This document shows positions 10,083 to 17,803 of a stretch of DNA of 39,487 nucleotides, piece after piece. The notes under the pieces are model-generated. The model was not told the origin of the DNA and did not search any database. It saw nothing but the letters and a program-made list of their open reading frames with translations. Origin of the DNA: Tenacibaculum finnmarkense. Its GTDB lineage: Bacteria; Bacteroidota; Bacteroidia; Flavobacteriales; Flavobacteriaceae. How positions within the stretch are numbered: position 1 is the first letter of the stretch; every line of letters starts with the position of its first letter. The position numbers and the translations under genes are program-made. The stretch covers positions 1 through 39,487 of the forward strand of contig NZ_OENA01000027.1 in assembly GCF_900239185.1 (NCBI RefSeq). Reading direction: 5' to 3'.

Positions 10083-10334
10083 TTATTTTTTAAATTTCGA
10101 GTATTTATTTTTGAACTTGTCAATACGTCCGGCAGTATCAATTAATTTAGATTTACCTGTATAGAAAGGGTGAGAAGTTCTTGAAATTTCTAATTTGATT
10201 AATGGATACTCTGTTCCTTCTACGTCTAAAGTTTCTTTAGTGTTAGCAGTTGAACGTGTTAAAAATACATCTCCGTTAGACATATCTTTAAAAGCTACCA
10301 TTCTATAATTTTCTGGATGTATTCCTTTACGCAT
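10083..10334 (-). CDS. rpmE2: 50S ribosomal protein L31 type B
   Basis: 83 residues starting [11 protein letters not shown], with [13 protein letters not shown] at about 52-64 and a basic C-terminus ([11 protein letters not shown]). This is the type B (zinc-independent, C-minus) form: the CxxC zinc-binding cysteines of type A L31 are absent. It acts in the large ribosomal subunit at the B1b intersubunit bridge. It is a single-gene unit with its own promoter, a structured leader and a terminator. Type B paralogues in other bacteria are often zinc-repressed; no Zur site was recognised here, and it may be the only L31 copy. Confidence 0.97.
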   Translation of the reverse strand: MRKGIHPENYRMVAFKDMSNGDVFLTRSTANTKETLDVEGTEYPLIKLEISRTSHPFYTGKSKLIDTAGRIDKFKNKYSKFKK

Positions 10335-10380
10335 CTTAAATGACTTTTAAATATTGTTTAATTTTTTGAACAAACATTAT

Positions 10381-10414
10381 AAAAAAAAGTGTAAAAATGG
10401 TAAAGTTTTACACT
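10381..10414 (-). promoter_or_regulatory. Terminator-like hairpin in the rpmE2 5' leader
   Basis: On the minus strand a perfect 9-bp stem (arms 10406-10414 and 10388-10396, loop of 9 nt) is followed directly by eight T, about 45 nt before the L31 start codon and 20-50 nt after the predicted transcription start. This is the arrangement of an attenuator. The stem is A/T-rich, so its strength is uncertain. Confidence 0.5.
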
Positions 10415-10442
10415 AAAAATTAATTTTAGTTGTTTGAGGTTG

Positions 10443-10472
10443 CAAATTTAACCATATTTTTTAATTTTCAAA
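10443..10472 (-). promoter_or_regulatory. Promoter of rpmE2
   Basis: On the minus strand a perfect -7 box TAAATTTG (10443-10450) lies 18 bp after TTTG (10469-10472), matching the Bacteroidetes sigma-ABfr consensus (TTG, 17-23 bp, TAnnTTTG). This predicts a start near 10436 and a leader of about 100 nt. Confidence 0.7.
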
Positions 10473-10530
10473 CAATAAATTGTTTTAATTTGTAGTATAA
10501 TCGAATAAACAAGAAATCAAACCATAAAAT

Positions 10531-11571
10531 ATGCGTATTTACTCCTACTTAGCCTTAGCTTTATCAATAGTTAGTATTACTTCTTGTAGTCTAGAAGATT
10601 ACAAATTTAAGTTAAATACCTCTAAAAAAACCACTTTAGGACAGAAAGCTACCATTAATTTTGAACAAACTGAAGGTAAAAAGATTGATTCTGTTCATTT
10701 ATTCGTGCAAAAAAAACGTGTAAATAAAACTCAAACAAGCGTTACTATTAATACTGCCGATTTTGGTGTTGGTAAATTTGCCGTTACCGCCTTGGCTTTT
10801 TATCCGAAGAAATCTAAAAAAATTACAGGAACTATTGAAATTTTAGCTAAAAATGCGCCTGCCGTTTATACCTATAAAGTTATAAATACCTATCCGCACG
10901 ACAAAAAAGCCTATACCCAAGGTTTAGAATATAAAAACGGTTTTTTATATGAAACTACAGGGCGTAAAGGCGAATCTACCTTACGAAAAGTTGCTATAGA
11001 AACTGGGGAAGTTCTTCAAAAAATTGATTTAGATAAAAAATATTTTGGTGAAGGAATGACTATTTTTAACAATAAAATTTATTGGTTAACCTGGCAAGCT
11101 CGCAAGGGTTTTATTTATGATTTAGAGACGTTTAAACAACTTGGCGAATTTGATTATAAAAATAGTAACCAAGGTTGGGGATTAACGCACAACAAAAATG
11201 AGTTGATTAAAACAGACGGAACCAATAAAATATGGTTTTTAAATGCCGATAATCAAACAGAAAAAAGAAGTATTCAGGTTTATACCAATAAATATGCGGT
11301 TGATAATTTGAATGAAATTGAATTAATCAACGGAAAAATTTACGCCAACAAATGGCAACAAAATGCTATTTTAATTATCAATCCTGAAACAGGTGTTGTT
11401 GATGGCGTTGTAAAATTAAATGGCTTAAGAGACTTGGTTGCTAAAGATCAAAAATTAGACGGAAATGACGATGTTTTAAACGGAATTGCTTTTGATGCTC
11501 AAAATAATCGCTTGTTTGTTACCGGAAAACATTGGAGTAAATTATTTGAAATTGAACTGATTAAAAAATAA
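10531..11571 (+). CDS. Glutaminyl-peptide cyclotransferase, lipoprotein
   Basis: 346 residues with a lipoprotein signal peptide ending SITSC (Cys19). After an N-terminal beta-rich region of about 95 residues comes the plant/bacterial type glutaminyl cyclase fold, a five-bladed propeller (residues about 110-345). Family motifs include YPHDKKAYTQGLEY, FLYETTGRKGES, YFGEGMTI and IYWLTWQ. The enzyme turns N-terminal glutamine into pyroglutamate, here probably on exported proteins in the periplasm or at the outer membrane. Many Bacteroidetes secreted proteins begin with Gln after signal cleavage, which fits this role (inference). It is transcribed alone; a repeat element follows it. Confidence 0.92.
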   Translation: MRIYSYLALALSIVSITSCSLEDYKFKLNTSKKTTLGQKATINFEQTEGKKIDSVHLFVQKKRVNKTQTSVTINTADFGVGKFAVTALAFYPKKSKKITGTIEILAKNAPAVYTYKVINTYPHDKKAYTQGLEYKNGFLYETTGRKGESTLRKVAIETGEVLQKIDLDKKYFGEGMTIFNNKIYWLTWQARKGFIYDLETFKQLGEFDYKNSNQGWGLTHNKNELIKTDGTNKIWFLNADNQTEKRSIQVYTNKYAVDNLNEIELINGKIYANKWQQNAILIINPETGVVDGVVKLNGLRDLVAKDQKLDGNDDVLNGIAFDAQNNRLFVTGKHWSKLFEIELIKK

Positions 11572-11651
11572 TATTTTTACTATTTTAATTATTATTAGCG
11601 TCTGTTTAAAGTTCATTTAAAACGTTTTATAACTAAAAAATCGAATACGTC

Positions 11652-11672
11652 AACCTGAATTTATTTCAGGTT
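11652..11672. repeat. Small hairpin AACCTGAA/TTCAGGTT
   Basis: Perfect 8-bp arms (11652-11659, 11665-11672) around a 5-nt loop. The core CTGAATTTATTTCAG recurs at 16185-16199 with one change in the loop, so it belongs to a dispersed palindrome family. Confidence 0.6.
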
Positions 11673-11718
11673 CGCATCCTGATTTGCCGTAATTATTGGC
11701 TTTTTTTTGATGATTCTT

Positions 11719-11864
11719 GTCAATTCGAGTGATTTTAATGACTAAAAGGAATTAAAATTGTATCGAGAATTTGAATTCTTTTATGTTGATAAATTCTAAT
11801 TGACTTTAATATTAAATAAGTTCTCGATACAATTTTTTGAAGGAAAAAAATCACTCGAACTGAC
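11719..11864. repeat. Large inverted repeat (51- and 44-bp arms)
   Basis: The left arm 11719-11769 and right arm 11821-11864 are reverse complements over two blocks: GTCARTTCGAGTGATTTT at the outer side and AAATTGTATCGAGAA at the inner side, with a short variable piece between them. The 51-bp centre is A/T-rich. Transcribed, it would form a long stem; it resembles REP/BIME-type elements. Confidence 0.75.
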
Positions 11865-11920
11865 CGTTTATTTAATTTTAAACAAGCTCTTAAACCTTAA
11901 AAAACTAACAACATTTATAT

Positions 11921-13411
11921 ATGAGATATTTATTGCTGATTTTAGCTAGTATTAGTTTAATTGTTGTTAGTTCTTGCAGAAAAGATTTTAATACTGTTCC
12001 GAATTTTGGAGAATTAGAGTTTTCAAAAGACACCGTTTTTTTAGATACCATTTTTTCGAATATCAGCTCTACAACCTACACTTTAAAGGTGTATAATCGA
12101 GGTAATAAAGCGATTACAATTCCTGAAATTAAATTAGAAAACGGAATTACATCAAAATACCGTTTAAATGTTGATGGGTTGTCGGGAAAAAACTTTACTG
12201 ATGTTGCTATTTTAGCCAAAGACAGCATGTATATTTTTATAGAAAATACGGTTGATTACAACAGTATTTCAACACCTTTATATACCGACAAATTACTTTT
12301 TGACAACGGAAATAAGCAGCAAAAAGTACCTTTAGTTACCTTAATTAAAGATGCTCATTTTATATTTCCTTCAAAAAATAACAGTGATTTTAAAACACTT
12401 ACTATCGATGGTAAAAACACTAAAATAGCTTGTCGTTTTTTAACTGACGATGAGTTAATTTTTACCGATAAAAAACCTTATGTAATTTATGGATACGCGA
12501 CTGTTCCTTCGGATAAAACACTTACAATAAATGCAGGAACAACTATTTATTTCCATAAAAATTCAGGATTAATTATTGATAAAAAATCCCGCTTAAAAAT
12601 TAATGGAACGTTTGATAAAAAAGTAACTTTTCAAGGCGATAAACTAGCACATCGTTACCGTAAAACTCCAGGACAATGGGGCAGTATTTGGATACGTAAA
12701 GGAAGTTTTGGAAATAACATAAATCATGCGGTTATCAAAAACGGAACTGTAGGTATTTTAGTTGATAATATTGAGCAAAAAAATAGCCCTACCCTTCTAA
12801 TTAAAAACACCGAAATTTATAATAATTCCTACTACGGAATTCTAGGGAGAAACACACATATTGAAGCCGAAAACCTGGTTATTGGTAACGCAGGAAAAGC
12901 ATCTTTGGCATGTATTTCTGGTGGAAATTATAATTTTACACACAGTACATTTGCTAATTATTGGAACAATAGTATGCGTCAAAAACCAACTGTTTTCATA
13001 CGTAATTATAACACTTTTACAGATGATAATCAAACAGTAAAAACCATCACAGAAAATTTAGTAAAGGCAAATTTTATCAATTGTATTATTGAAGGAAATA
13101 ACAATACCGAGCTTATCTTTGATAAAAAAGAAGATGGTATTTTTAACTATCGTATTGAAAATTCATTAATTCGTGGCGCTTCTAATAATGTTTTAAACTT
13201 TAATGATGCGACACATTTTAAAAACATCCTTTTAAATGGAAACCCACATTTTAAAGATATTGATGAAAACGATTTTAGAATCGGCGAAAATTCTGATGCT
13301 ATTAATAAGGCGAAAAAAACAAGTATATTTAACGATATTTTAAATATTTCGAGAAAAACAACCCCTGATATTGGCGCATATCAGCACATAACATTTAAAA
13401 AAAATGAATAA
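11921..13411 (+). CDS. Parallel beta-helix lipoprotein of unknown function
   Basis: 496 residues. Lipoprotein signal ends VVSSC (Cys19). Residues about 25-150 look like a beta-sandwich (LEFSKDTVFLDTIFSNISST..., similar to domains found N-terminal to cell-surface beta-helices). Residues about 190-480 hold evenly spaced short strands (TLTINAGTTIYF, GIKVDGT-like SRLKINGTFDKKVTF, HAVIKNGTVGILVDN, NTEIYNNSYYGILGRN), typical of a right-handed parallel beta-helix. The C-terminus PDIGAYQH matches the DIGAYE motif at the end of such helices. No catalytic residues were recognised, so polysaccharide binding or cleavage is only a possibility. It overlaps the next gene by 8 bp, so the two are probably co-translated. 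Confidence 0.8.
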   Translation: MRYLLLILASISLIVVSSCRKDFNTVPNFGELEFSKDTVFLDTIFSNISSTTYTLKVYNRGNKAITIPEIKLENGITSKYRLNVDGLSGKNFTDVAILAKDSMYIFIENTVDYNSISTPLYTDKLLFDNGNKQQKVPLVTLIKDAHFIFPSKNNSDFKTLTIDGKNTKIACRFLTDDELIFTDKKPYVIYGYATVPSDKTLTINAGTTIYFHKNSGLIIDKKSRLKINGTFDKKVTFQGDKLAHRYRKTPGQWGSIWIRKGSFGNNINHAVIKNGTVGILVDNIEQKNSPTLLIKNTEIYNNSYYGILGRNTHIEAENLVIGNAGKASLACISGGNYNFTHSTFANYWNNSMRQKPTVFIRNYNTFTDDNQTVKTITENLVKANFINCIIEGNNNTELIFDKKEDGIFNYRIENSLIRGASNNVLNFNDATHFKNILLNGNPHFKDIDENDFRIGENSDAINKAKKTSIFNDILNISRKTTPDIGAYQHITFKKNE

Positions 13412-14087
13412 AAACATAGTAATTACAGGAACTAGCCGAGGGATTGGTTTTGAATTAGCACAAAAATTTGCAAACCAAGGACACAACGTATTAGCATTGT
13501 CAAGAAACACAAAACCTTTAGAGGTGGTAAATCATAAAAACATCACAACTTTATCGGTTGATTTATCAAATAATGATGATTTAAAAAAAGCCACTGATTT
13601 TATTAAAAAACAATGGAATAATGTTGATATTTTAATCAATAATGCTGGTAAATTAATCAACAAACCTTTTACAGAATTAACAACTTCCGATTTTGAAGAA
13701 GTTTATAAAGTGAATGTTTTTGCAGTTGCCGAAATAACAAAACAACTGATTCCGTTTATGCAAAAAGGAAGTCATGTTGTTACCGTTAGCTCAATGGGCG
13801 GAGTTCAAGGAAGTTTAAAATTTGCAGGTTTGGCGGCATATAGCTCGGCAAAAGGTGCGGTAATTACCTTGTCAGAATTATTAGCGGAAGAATATAAAGA
13901 ACAGCAAATAGCCTTTAATGTTTTAGCTTTAGGAGCTGTACAAACCGAAATGCTTGAAGAGGCTTTTCCTGGGTATATCGCGCCTTTATCGGCAAAAGAA
14001 ATGGCTGACTATATTTTTGATTTCTCATTAACAGGAAGTAAATATTACAACGGACAAGTATTACAGGTTTCTAGCTCTAATCCATAA
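13404..14087 (+). CDS. SDR-family NAD(P)-dependent oxidoreductase
   Basis: 227 residues, a classical short-chain dehydrogenase. The Rossmann motif TGTSRGIG is at 8-15, the NNAG motif at 79-82, the catalytic Ser near 129-130 (VSSMGG), and YxxxK at Tyr146/Lys150. The R in TSRG favours NADP(H). The substrate cannot be inferred. The ATG overlaps the end of the beta-helix lipoprotein gene by 8 bp, suggesting translational coupling; the link between their functions is unclear. Confidence 0.93.
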   Translation: MNKNIVITGTSRGIGFELAQKFANQGHNVLALSRNTKPLEVVNHKNITTLSVDLSNNDDLKKATDFIKKQWNNVDILINNAGKLINKPFTELTTSDFEEVYKVNVFAVAEITKQLIPFMQKGSHVVTVSSMGGVQGSLKFAGLAAYSSAKGAVITLSELLAEEYKEQQIAFNVLALGAVQTEMLEEAFPGYIAPLSAKEMADYIFDFSLTGSKYYNGQVLQVSSSNP

Positions 14088-14129
14088 AACATTTCAAAAA
14101 AGCATAAAAATTAATTTGATATAAAAATT

Positions 14130-14435
14130 ATGAATAGCCTTCAAGTAGAAAATAAAAACATCACTGTAAATAGCAATCAAAAAAGCATAGGGATTTCTTT
14201 ATTACTAACAATTTTTCTAGGTCCATTAGGGCTGTTATATTCAACAAATACAGGATTTATTGTTATGTTAATTTTTAATATTTTCCTTGCAATTATAACA
14301 ACTATTAGTACACTTTTCTTAGGTTTTTTAGGATTATTTATTTTGATATTTGGTTTTTCTGTAATTTGGATAATACAAATTATATGGGGTATAATAGCGG
14401 TTAATAATTATAATTCTCAAAACACTAATCATTAA
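14130..14435 (+). CDS. Small membrane protein of unknown function
   Basis: 101 residues with about three hydrophobic helices (near 22-42, 44-66 and 68-92), a GPLGLLYS turn after the first, and IIWGIIAVNNYN near the end. The layout resembles small TM2-like proteins that are common and uncharacterised in Flavobacteriia. It lies 42 bp after the SDR gene; its stop overlaps the proposed start of the SprT-like gene. Confidence 0.75.
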   Translation: MNSLQVENKNITVNSNQKSIGISLLLTIFLGPLGLLYSTNTGFIVMLIFNIFLAIITTISTLFLGFLGLFILIFGFSVIWIIQIIWGIIAVNNYNSQNTNH

Positions 14436-15018
14436 AAACATACTCCTTAAATATATTCCCGAAAAAGCGGTTCTGTTAGTTGAGTATTTAATTAACGAAC
14501 ATAAAATTAACCTGAAAATTGTAAATCAACGACAAACAAAACACGGCGATTTTCGAACCTTTTCAAACGGACAAACACAAATAACGGTTAATAATAACTT
14601 GAATAAACAGCAGTTTTTATTAACCTTAATTCATGAAATTGCACATCATGTTACCCATCAAAAATTTGGAAGGGTACAGCCGCACGGAAAACATTGGAAA
14701 ATGGTTTTTCAACATTTAATGCTTCCTTTTTTACGCCCTGATATTTATCCGAAGAAAATACTTCCGTATTTGGCAAATTATCTTAAAAACCCAAAAGCCA
14801 GTACCGATACTGATGTGCATTTATCATTGGCATTAAAAGGAGGTGTTGCTAGCGCGGGAAAAGTGTTTATTTTTGATATTATAAACGGTGAATTATTTCA
14901 ATTTAAAAACACCATATATAAAAGAGGAAATAAACGAAGAACGCGCTACGAATGTTTAAATTTAACCAATAAACGAGGGTATCTTTTTAATCAAAATACC
15001 GAAGTAGTACCGCTATAA
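14431..15018 (+). CDS. SprT-like zinc metalloprotease-domain protein (apparent ATT start)
   Basis: SprT-like domain protein with the zinc motif HEIAH (residues 68-72 from the proposed start) and a further HGKHW downstream. The frame is open from 14398, and the 56 codons before the TTG at 14599 encode sequence that matches family N-termini (KYIPEKAVLLVEYLI, KIVNQRQTKHGDFR). No ATG, GTG or TTG occurs in that stretch, so I place the start at ATT 14431, which overlaps the TAA of the preceding gene (CATTAA) and gives a typical length of 195 residues. The alternative, TTG at 14599, would remove a conserved third of the protein. SprT relatives act in DNA-protein crosslink repair in other organisms; the bacterial role is unproven. 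Lies between the small membrane protein and manC. Confidence 0.8.
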   Translation: MKNILLKYIPEKAVLLVEYLINEHKINLKIVNQRQTKHGDFRTFSNGQTQITVNNNLNKQQFLLTLIHEIAHHVTHQKFGRVQPHGKHWKMVFQHLMLPFLRPDIYPKKILPYLANYLKNPKASTDTDVHLSLALKGGVASAGKVFIFDIINGELFQFKNTIYKRGNKRRTRYECLNLTNKRGYLFNQNTEVVPL

Positions 15019-15041
15019 ATTTTTAAAAAAAACAGCTTCTT

Positions 15042-16124
15042 ATGAATAACAATTATTATGCAGTAATTATGGCAGGTGGTGTAGGCTCTCGGTTTTGGCC
15101 TGTAAGCACGCAAGAATATCCGAAGCAATTTCATGATATGTTAGGTACTGGCGAATCGTTAATTCAACGTACTTTTAATCGGATTAATCAATTAATTCCT
15201 GCCCAAAACATCTTAATTTCAACCAATGAATGTTACCAGGAATTGGTTTTAAAACAATTATCAAAAACTAGTAAACAGCAATTATTATTAGAGCCTACAA
15301 TGCGAAACACGGCGCCGTGTATTTTATATGCAGCTTTAAAAATATACGCTCAAAACCCTGATGCGGTGTTATTAATTGCACCTTCCGATCATTGGATTGA
15401 AGACGAAATTGAATTTTTAAAAAACATAAAAACAAGCTTTGAAGCATCTGAAAAAAACGATATTTTAATGACACTTGGTATTGAGCCCGATGCTCCAAAT
15501 ACAGGCTACGGTTATATTAAGTTTGAAGAAAATTCTTTAGAAGATTCAGGTGTTAAAAAAGTGAAAAACTTTACTGAAAAACCAAATTTAGAAACCGCTA
15601 AAGAATTTTTAAAAAGCGGTGATTATTTATGGAATGCAGGAATTTTTATTTGGTCGGCTAAAAGTATTTTAAAAGCTTTCAAAGAGCATCTGCCTGAAAT
15701 GTTTGCGGTTTTAAATACCGATAAAAAAGTTTATAATACTGATTTAGAAGCTGATTTTATCAAAAAAAATTATGAGAAATGTGAAAACATTTCGATTGAT
15801 TACGGCATAATGGAGCCTTCAAATAATGTACATACATTGCCTGTAAATTTTGGTTGGAACGACCTCGGTACTTGGGGTTCGTTATATAACAAACTAGCAA
15901 AAGATAGCCAGCAAAATGCCGTCGTTGGTGCCAATGCTGTGTTTAAAGATGCTAGCGGAAATATGATTCGAACTCAAAGCGGTAAAAAAATAATTGTTCA
16001 AGGATTAAACGATTTTATTATAGTCGAAAAAGACGATGTTATTTTAATTTGCCCTAAAAAAGACGAACAAGATATTAAGCAAATTAGCGCACTAGCAACT
16101 GCCAAATTTTCAAAATTAAACTAA
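15042..16124 (+). CDS. manC: Mannose-1-phosphate guanylyltransferase
   Basis: 360 residues. The nucleotidyltransferase signature AGGVGSRFWPVSTQEYPKQF begins at residue 11, with APSDHWI (104-110 region), FTEKP and WNAGIFIW further on. It makes GDP-mannose from GTP and mannose-1-phosphate, feeding capsule, O-antigen or glycoprotein sugars. It is the short, single-domain form without a C-terminal phosphomannose isomerase domain. It starts 23 bp after the SprT-like gene and ends in a strong terminator, so it is the last gene of this plus-strand group. Confidence 0.95.
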   Translation: MNNNYYAVIMAGGVGSRFWPVSTQEYPKQFHDMLGTGESLIQRTFNRINQLIPAQNILISTNECYQELVLKQLSKTSKQQLLLEPTMRNTAPCILYAALKIYAQNPDAVLLIAPSDHWIEDEIEFLKNIKTSFEASEKNDILMTLGIEPDAPNTGYGYIKFEENSLEDSGVKKVKNFTEKPNLETAKEFLKSGDYLWNAGIFIWSAKSILKAFKEHLPEMFAVLNTDKKVYNTDLEADFIKKNYEKCENISIDYGIMEPSNNVHTLPVNFGWNDLGTWGSLYNKLAKDSQQNAVVGANAVFKDASGNMIRTQSGKKIIVQGLNDFIIVEKDDVILICPKKDEQDIKQISALATAKFSKLN

Positions 16125-16125
16125 A

Positions 16126-16164
16126 AAACACCGCCTTTTTAAGAAAAAAAGGCGGTGTTTTTTT
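16126..16164. terminator. Bidirectional terminator between manC and the desaturase
   Basis: Long stem (AAACACCGCC at 16126-16135 pairing with GGCGGTGTTT at 16151-16160, extended by the A/T tracts inside). It is flanked by A on the left and T on the right, so it can serve both converging genes. Confidence 0.92.
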
Positions 16165-16183
16165 ATTGAATTATTCTCGTTAT

Positions 16184-16200
16184 ACTGAATTTAGTTCAGA
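16184..16200. repeat. Small palindrome CTGAATTTAGTTCAG
   Basis: 5-bp arms around a 5-nt loop; 14 of 15 bases equal those at 11655-11669. It lies between the terminator and the desaturase stop. Confidence 0.5.
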
Positions 16201-16215
16201 TTATTCTAGCAGTAT

Positions 16216-16944
16216 TTAATTTTTAATCTTAATCAATTTTAACTTGTTTAAAACAAGCATAATACAATAAGTGACATCAATTTCATGCCATCTTACACCA
16301 CCAAAATTAGCACGACTTCCGTGGGCATGATGATTATTATGATAGCCCTCGCCCATCATTAAAAAATCAAAAGGTAATAAATTTTTAGAAGTATCGCTTA
16401 CTTTAAAGTTTACATAACCGTAAATATGTGCAAACCAATTGATAATTACTCCATGAATTGGAGCCATTAAAAAAGCAACAGGTAATAATAACCACTGCCA
16501 CCAAGCAGTTGCAAAAAAAACAAAAAAGACCACATACAATGCCGCCCAAACTAATCTTGAAAATTTAGAACTTGCAAAAGTATCAAAACTTTTCCATTGT
16601 GGTACGTTTTTAGTAAATTTAGCCTGAATTTCAATTCGTTGGTTATTAATATCTTGATATACATTTTTAGTACGCCACATCATTTTAAATAAATTACTAT
16701 CGTATTTAGGCGAATGTGGGTCTTTTTCAGTATCGGCGTAGGCATGGTGCATTCGGTGCATTACCCCATAGCCGTAAGCGCTCAAATAATTAGATCCTTG
16801 AAAAATCCAGGTAAGTACAAAACATACTTTTTCTGCAAATTTTGACATCGTAAAACTCTGATGTGCAGCATATCTATGTAAAAAAAAGGTTTGAAAAAAC
16901 AACCCTGAATACCATAAAAAAATTATAAAAATTACTATTGTCAT
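16216..16944 (-). CDS. Acyl-CoA / fatty acid desaturase
   Basis: 242 residues from the ATG at 16944; a TTG at 16965 would add seven residues, but MTIVIFIIFLWY fits family N-termini better. The three histidine boxes of membrane-bound delta-9-type desaturases are visible: HRYAAH (23-28), HRMHH (63-67) and HNNHH near residue 200, the last in GEGYHNNHHAHGSRANFG. About four membrane helices surround them. It should insert a double bond in membrane fatty acids, relevant to cold or membrane fluidity control. It lies 60 bp downstream of a Crp/Fnr regulator on the same strand and may be co-transcribed with it. Confidence 0.93.
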   Translation of the reverse strand: MTIVIFIIFLWYSGLFFQTFFLHRYAAHQSFTMSKFAEKVCFVLTWIFQGSNYLSAYGYGVMHRMHHAYADTEKDPHSPKYDSNLFKMMWRTKNVYQDINNQRIEIQAKFTKNVPQWKSFDTFASSKFSRLVWAALYVVFFVFFATAWWQWLLLPVAFLMAPIHGVIINWFAHIYGYVNFKVSDTSKNLLPFDFLMMGEGYHNNHHAHGSRANFGGVRWHEIDVTYCIMLVLNKLKLIKIKN

Positions 16945-17003
16945 TCTTGTACGTTTAAAACACAAAGAACCTACTTTTATAGCACAAAAAAAATGAACCT
17001 AAG

Positions 17004-17588
17004 TTAAGTAATTCGCCTTCTGATACGACTTAAAGCTTGCGCTGTAACACCAATATAAGAGGCTATATATTTTAATGGAATTGCTTTTATAAGCTCTGGG
17101 CGTTCATCAAATAATTTCAAATAACGCTCTTCGGCTGTTTCGTTTAATAACGATTGTTCTCGCTTCGATTTTATTAAATATAAGCGCTCTGACGAAATTC
17201 TACCTAAAGCATTTCCGATACTTGTTTGCTGATAAACCTTTTGTAAATCATCGTATGACATACTCCACATTTCAACATCGGTAAGGGTTTCTAATTCATA
17301 TAATGACGGGGCTTGTGTTAAAAAAGAATCATAAGCACTTACAAATTCATTACTAAAACAAAAACCGAAAGTAATTTCTTTGTCTTTATCCTGGTCTTTT
17401 CTAGGGATAAAAAAACGAACAATCCCTTTATCTATAAAAGAAATAAAATTTTCGACCTCGCCTACGTTTAAAAGTTTTGTGCGTTTTTTTACCTTTCTTA
17501 GTTTTAATCTAGAGGTAAAAAATTGCCAATCGCTATCATTAATTAATAATGATTTTTCTAGATAGGTTCTAATATTTACAATACTCAT
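17004..17588 (-). CDS. Crp/Fnr-family transcriptional regulator
   Basis: 194 residues. The N-terminal cyclic-nucleotide-binding-type beta-barrel covers about 25-125 (LLNVGEVENFISFIDKGIVRFF, EFVSAYDSFLTQAPSLYELETLTD). A dimerisation helix follows, then a short C-terminal helix-turn-helix with IASYIGVTAQALSRIRRRI at the very end. No cysteines of an Fnr FeS cluster are present. The effector is unknown; related Bacteroidetes regulators are numerous and mostly uncharacterised. Position directly before the desaturase gene suggests that it may control lipid genes (inference). Confidence 0.92.
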   Translation of the reverse strand: MSIVNIRTYLEKSLLINDSDWQFFTSRLKLRKVKKRTKLLNVGEVENFISFIDKGIVRFFIPRKDQDKDKEITFGFCFSNEFVSAYDSFLTQAPSLYELETLTDVEMWSMSYDDLQKVYQQTSIGNALGRISSERLYLIKSKREQSLLNETAEERYLKLFDERPELIKAIPLKYIASYIGVTAQALSRIRRRIT

Positions 17589-17635
17589 GTTTAGCTACAA
17601 TCTGTTATCAATAATCCTTGCAATACCTCAGAATT

Positions 17636-17803
17636 TTATAACATAGAAACATCGCCTAAATTATCTAATTCGTTATGTACAATTTTACGCAAGATACAAC
17701 GCATAATTTTACCTGACATTGTTTTTAATAAACCTATTGTAAACTGAATTTTATATAACCGCTCATTAATTTTATTCTTTTTAACTAAAAATAAGACATT
17801 AAG
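17636..17803 (-). pseudogene. acs: Remnant of acetyl-CoA synthetase 3' end
   Basis: On the minus strand the frame ending at a stop at 17636 reads [19 protein letters not shown] then [20 protein letters not shown]. This matches the C-terminal end of acetyl-CoA synthetase, including the catalytic-lysine motif usually written PKTRSGKIMRRILRKI and the ELGDTSTL-type tail. Only about 56 codons remain before an in-frame TAG (17804-17806), with no start, and several conserved residues have changed (SGK kept, PKTR altered to LKTM). I take it as the decayed tail of a deleted acs gene upstream of the Crp/Fnr regulator. No function is expected. Confidence 0.75.

Larger units (their letters stand above)
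11597..11891. repeat. MITE-like palindromic element
   Basis: A 295-bp non-coding block whose ends are an imperfect inverted pair: AGCGTCTGTTTAAA at 11597-11610 and TTTAAACAAGCTCTT at 11877-11891. Inside lie a hairpin (11652-11672) and a large inverted repeat (11719-11864). The right-end motif recurs, inverted, at 39396-39410 with one mismatch in 15. There is no transposase. It fills most of the gap between the two lipoprotein genes. Confidence 0.5.

Noticed and set aside
14599..15018. SprT-like gene starting at TTG 14599
   Set aside because: It would drop 56 residues that are open in frame and match the family N-terminus.
16945..16965. Longer desaturase starting at TTG 16965
   Set aside because: An ATG seven codons later gives the usual N-terminus.
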